Positions 6,898 to 8,650 of a DNA stretch of 8,650 nucleotides are shown in pieces. This stretch comes from an uncultured Clostridia bacterium (GTDB taxonomy: Bacteria > Bacillota > Clostridia > Oscillospirales > Ruminococcaceae): positions 1 to 8,650 of the forward strand of contig CALLQM010000103.1 in the NCBI GenBank assembly GCA_938014855.1. The letters are read 5' to 3'. Position numbers and translations under genes: made by a program. Position 1 is the first letter of the stretch; every line of letters starts with the position of its first letter. A model generated the notes under the pieces. That model was not told the origin of the DNA. It saw only the letters and a program-made list of their open reading frames with translations, and did not search any database.

Positions 6898-8304
6898 TTA
6901 TTGTGCGCTCTCAGCTTTCCACTCATCCACAACCAGTGTTTTTACATCTTCCCAGTTTTTTGTGCCCTGGGCATACTGAAGGAGTGCCGCACCAAAGTCA
7001 TCTTTAAAGACCTGACTCGGGAACAAAGTAAAGTTCCAGCTGACATTCTGAATGTCTTTGTTCTCCATAAAGCGAATGACTTCTTGTGCCAACGGATCGG
7101 TCGGTTTTTCGTCATCGTTAAATGTATCAAACGGAGCAATAAATCCCAATTTGTTCGTTACAAAGTCTTTTCCTGTTTCACTGGAATAGAGCCAATACAG
7201 AAAATCTGCAGCCAATTTCTGCTGTTCAGGATCTGCCTGGCTGTTGATTGCGAAGAAGTTTTCTGTACCAACGCACAGACCTTGCTTTTCTTCCCCTTCC
7301 ACACCGGTATAAATCGGCAGGAATTTGATATCTTCTTCTTTAACGGTATTTCCCTGTACTTCACTGATCTGGCTCCAAGCCCAGTTTCCGTTTTGCACCA
7401 TTGCACACTGTCCAAGTGCAAACTCAGCCATGGAATCCGCAACCTGTTTGCTTCCAAGCAGTTTCGGAGCAGTTACAGAATTGTTGATATAAAGATCAAA
7501 AATGTTCTTAAAGTTGTCGCTGTACTGGAATTGAATTTCTTTGGTTGCATCACTTGTCAAATCCACATTGTTGTCTTTAAACTCATAATAAACAGGAAGG
7601 TTTGCCAAGTGGGTCTGCCAGCGCCAATCTTCACCTGGTTTTAGTGATGTGGAAGCAAATACACCTTGAATGCCAAGCGCATCCTTTTTCGCAGTCATAT
7701 CCTCAGCAACCGCTTTGAGTGTATCAAAATTGTTGATTTCATCAATTGATTTCGCTTTCGCATCATCCATAGCAAAGTATTTGTTCATGATTGCATTGTT
7801 GTAAATAATGCCATATCCTTCTACAACATAAGGAACACCATAAACACCGTCACCATCGGTAATTGCAAGCGACTTATCCGAAAGATGCTGATAAAGTTCG
7901 GTATCTTTCATATCCGCGCAATAGTCTTTCCAATTTGCATAACCTCTAGGACCGTTAATTTGGAAAATTGTTGGTGCATCCGCTTTCGCTATTTCAGACT
8001 TTAGAGTCTGCTCGTATGTTCCGGATGCCGCAGTTACTACATTAAGTTCAACGCCCGTTTCTTCCTGATAAACTTCAGCAATTTCATCATATACCGGCGC
8101 AATTTCCGGTTTGAAGTTTAAGTAGTAAATCTTTCCGCCTTCTTTAGGTTCGTCTTGTTTAGAGTCGCCTTCTTGGGAGGTTTCTGCCTGAGATGCGTTT
8201 GCATCGCCGGCGGGTGTTTCGCTTGTTTCAGAAGAGCCACAAGCCGCCAACGACGCTACCATCGCAGACGCCATGAACAGTGCCATTAACTTTTTCATTT
8301 TCAT
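6898..8304 (-). CDS. Sugar-binding lipoprotein of the ABC importer (MalE-like, CUT1)
   Basis: An extracellular solute-binding protein anchored by lipid to the outer face of the membrane, which delivers sugar to the two permeases. It has a basic start (KMKK), a hydrophobic signal and the lipobox SLAAC, with the lipidated Cys at residue 22 from the ATG. A Ser/Glu/Asp-rich flexible linker of about 35 residues follows, then a two-lobe type-1 binding domain (AASGTYEQTLKSEIA, DGDGVYGVPYVVEGYGIIYN, WLYSSETGKDF). Its 468 aa are normal for the class. The reading frame extends to a TTG at 8307, but AGGAGGA (8311-8317) stands only 3 bases from it and 6 from the ATG at 8304, so I chose the ATG. It is the first gene of the operon. 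Maltodextrin is the inferred substrate; another alpha-glucoside is possible. Confidence 0.94.
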   Translation of the reverse strand: MKMKKLMALFMASAMVASLAACGSSETSETPAGDANASQAETSQEGDSKQDEPKEGGKIYYLNFKPEIAPVYDEIAEVYQEETGVELNVVTAASGTYEQTLKSEIAKADAPTIFQINGPRGYANWKDYCADMKDTELYQHLSDKSLAITDGDGVYGVPYVVEGYGIIYNNAIMNKYFAMDDAKAKSIDEINNFDTLKAVAEDMTAKKDALGIQGVFASTSLKPGEDWRWQTHLANLPVYYEFKDNNVDLTSDATKEIQFQYSDNFKNIFDLYINNSVTAPKLLGSKQVADSMAEFALGQCAMVQNGNWAWSQISEVQGNTVKEEDIKFLPIYTGVEGEEKQGLCVGTENFFAINSQADPEQQKLAADFLYWLYSSETGKDFVTNKLGFIAPFDTFNDDEKPTDPLAQEVIRFMENKDIQNVSWNFTLFPSQVFKDDFGAALLQYAQGTKNWEDVKTLVVDEWKAESAQ

Positions 8305-8310
8305 CAAAAT

Positions 8311-8317
8311 TCCTCCT
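8311..8317 (-). promoter_or_regulatory. Strong ribosome binding site of the binding-protein gene
   Basis: Minus-strand AGGAGGA is close to a full match to the anti-Shine-Dalgarno sequence. Its 6-base gap to the ATG at 8304 selects that codon over the TTG at 8307 and the ATG at 8298. It is the strongest ribosome site in the window, as expected for the most abundant product of the operon. Confidence 0.8.
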
Positions 8318-8340
8318 AATTATGATTCATTCTAACGAAC

Positions 8341-8387
8341 AAACCGAAAACGTTTTTTGGAAACGTTACCGGAAACGTTTCCGGTTT
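8341..8387. promoter_or_regulatory. Symmetric cluster of three CpG-centred LacI-type operators
   Basis: Three AACGTT-centred sites lie side by side, with CpG centres at 8351/8352, 8364/8365 and 8376/8377. The right-hand site (8368-8385) is a perfect 18-bp palindrome with GGAAACGTTTCC at its core. The middle site GGAAACGTTACC (8359-8370) differs at one position, and the left-hand site GAAAACGTTTTT (8346-8357) is A/T-rich. The cluster as a whole is a quasi-palindrome centred on the middle site. It lies just after the predicted transcription start, so a bound repressor would block initiation or early elongation. The likely ligand is the operon's own LacI-family protein. The middle site also resembles a CcpA cre site, so catabolite control is an alternative or additional reading. 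Confidence 0.82.
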
Positions 8388-8395
8388 CTGCTTTC

Positions 8396-8424
8396 ATGAT
8401 ACCGTTTCATCTCTTCTTTTTCAA
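8396..8424 (-). promoter_or_regulatory. Sigma-A-type main promoter of the operon
   Basis: The minus strand has TTGAAA (8419-8424), exactly 17 bases, then TATCAT (8396-8401). Each box matches the consensus at 5 of 6 positions. Transcription should begin near 8389, giving a leader of about 85 bases before the ATG at 8304. The operator cluster begins a few bases downstream of this start. Confidence 0.8.
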
Positions 8425-8436
8425 TGGGTTTTCTTA

Positions 8437-8460
8437 AAAATTGTGAAATGCAACAATTTT
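8437..8460. repeat. Inverted repeat upstream of the main promoter
   Basis: AAAATTGT (8437-8444) and ACAATTTT (8453-8460) are perfect inverted 8-mers separated by 8 bases. The element begins 12 bases upstream of the -35 box and is centred about 60 bases before the predicted start. That position suits an activator site, or simply an A/T-rich UP-like element. No regulator can be named from it. Confidence 0.4.
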
Positions 8461-8520
8461 AATTTACTTAGTTGTGCATATTGTTTATTTTATTCGAGTA
8501 TCTTGCTAATTATTCAAATA

Positions 8521-8549
8521 GAAACAGCCCCCATAACGGAGGCTGTTTC
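8521..8549 (-). terminator. Second hairpin downstream of the right-edge gene (backup terminator)
   Basis: The arms 8521-8532 and 8538-8549 pair over 12 bp, with one position that is not a Watson-Crick match (C opposite A in the minus-strand RNA, G.U if the plus strand were transcribed), around a 5-base loop. On the minus strand the stem ends GCTGTTTC and is followed by TATTTG, a modest T-rich tail. It lies 8 bases beyond the first hairpin and would catch read-through before it reaches the operon promoter. Confidence 0.6.
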
Positions 8550-8557
8550 ATTAACGC

Positions 8558-8587
8558 AAAAATGGCCGCCCAAAGGCGGCCATTTTT
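8558..8587. terminator. Rho-independent terminator of the right-edge gene
   Basis: A perfect 13-bp stem (8558-8570 with 8575-8587) has a GGCCGCC core, a 4-base loop, and A5/T5 outer ends. The shape would work in either direction. It starts 14 bases after the stop of the partial minus-strand gene, which it most likely terminates. Confidence 0.88.
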
Positions 8588-8601
8588 AAAGAAAAAGATT
8601 C

Positions 8602-8650
8602 TTATTTAGAGAACTTTTTGCAAGCAACAGTTCCAGCAGCAGCCAGAGAA
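8602..8650 (-). CDS. 3' end of an unidentified minus-strand gene (partial)
   Basis: The minus strand enters at the right edge in an open frame reading SLAAAGTVACKKFSK, then TAA (8602-8604). The codons GCT GCT GCT GGA ACT GTT GCT TGC look like those of a well-expressed gene. A strong terminator follows immediately and supports the assignment. Fifteen residues do not identify the family. Two hairpins and a separate promoter lie between it and the sugar operon, so it is probably an independent transcription unit. Confidence 0.55.
   Translation of the reverse strand, partial: SLAAAGTVACKKFSK

Noticed and set aside
6841..7644. A 267-codon plus-strand open frame opposite the binding-protein gene
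   Set aside because: It overlaps a well-supported lipoprotein gene on the other strand, its translation is rich in Cys/Phe/Ile with no domain, and it begins in the intergenic hairpin. It is an antisense shadow.
1..8650. CRISPR arrays, insertion sequences, tRNA/rRNA genes, toxin-antitoxin or phage-defence genes
   Set aside because: I saw no spaced direct repeats, transposase-like frames, RNA-gene signatures or defence-type domains. Genes of metabolism, transport and regulation account for nearly all the sequence.

Overview
The window reads as one maltodextrin / alpha-glucan uptake and breakdown operon of a low-to-middle GC Gram-positive bacterium, most likely in the Clostridia. The evidence is a lipoprotein-type solute-binding protein, strong AGGAGG-type ribosome binding sites, frequent TTG/GTG starts, LacI-family control through CpG-centred palindromes, and phosphorylase and glucanotransferase sequences of the usual clostridial type. 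Genus cannot be fixed from the sequence alone.

Layout, following transcription on the minus strand from right to left. At the right edge is the last 15 codons of an unidentified minus-strand gene (8602-8650), closed by two consecutive hairpins (8558-8587 and 8521-8549). The operon control region follows: an inverted repeat (8437-8460), a sigma-A-type promoter (TTGAAA, 17 bp, TATCAT; 8396-8424), and just downstream of the predicted start a symmetric cluster of three CpG-centred operators (8341-8387). Then come the solute-binding lipoprotein (6898-8304), a GC-rich intergenic hairpin (6843-6873), two permeases overlapping by one base (5927-6772 and 5091-5927), a LacI-family repressor (4043-5065), a possible internal promoter (4005-4033), 4-alpha-glucanotransferase malQ (2467-3978) and alpha-glucan phosphorylase glgP/malP (114-2450). 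A perfect 18-bp-stem hairpin (65-108) ends the operon and probably also ends a plus-strand gene whose last codons are at 2-52.

How the genes probably work together: the lipoprotein captures malto-oligosaccharides, the two permeases import them using an ATPase encoded elsewhere (none is in the window), MalQ disproportionates short maltodextrins into longer ones with release of glucose, and the phosphorylase shortens the long chains to glucose-1-phosphate. The repressor probably binds the operator cluster and releases it when a sugar is present, so it would control its own gene. The substrate is inferred from malQ and glgP, because the transport proteins alone do not define it.

No gene in the window looks like a new system; the gene content is conventional. 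What deserves a second look is the control layer: the mirror-symmetric triple operator that would also fold as an RNA hairpin at the 5' end of the transcript, the hairpin between the binding-protein and permease genes, the internal promoter before malQ, and the run of non-ATG starts in the three distal genes.
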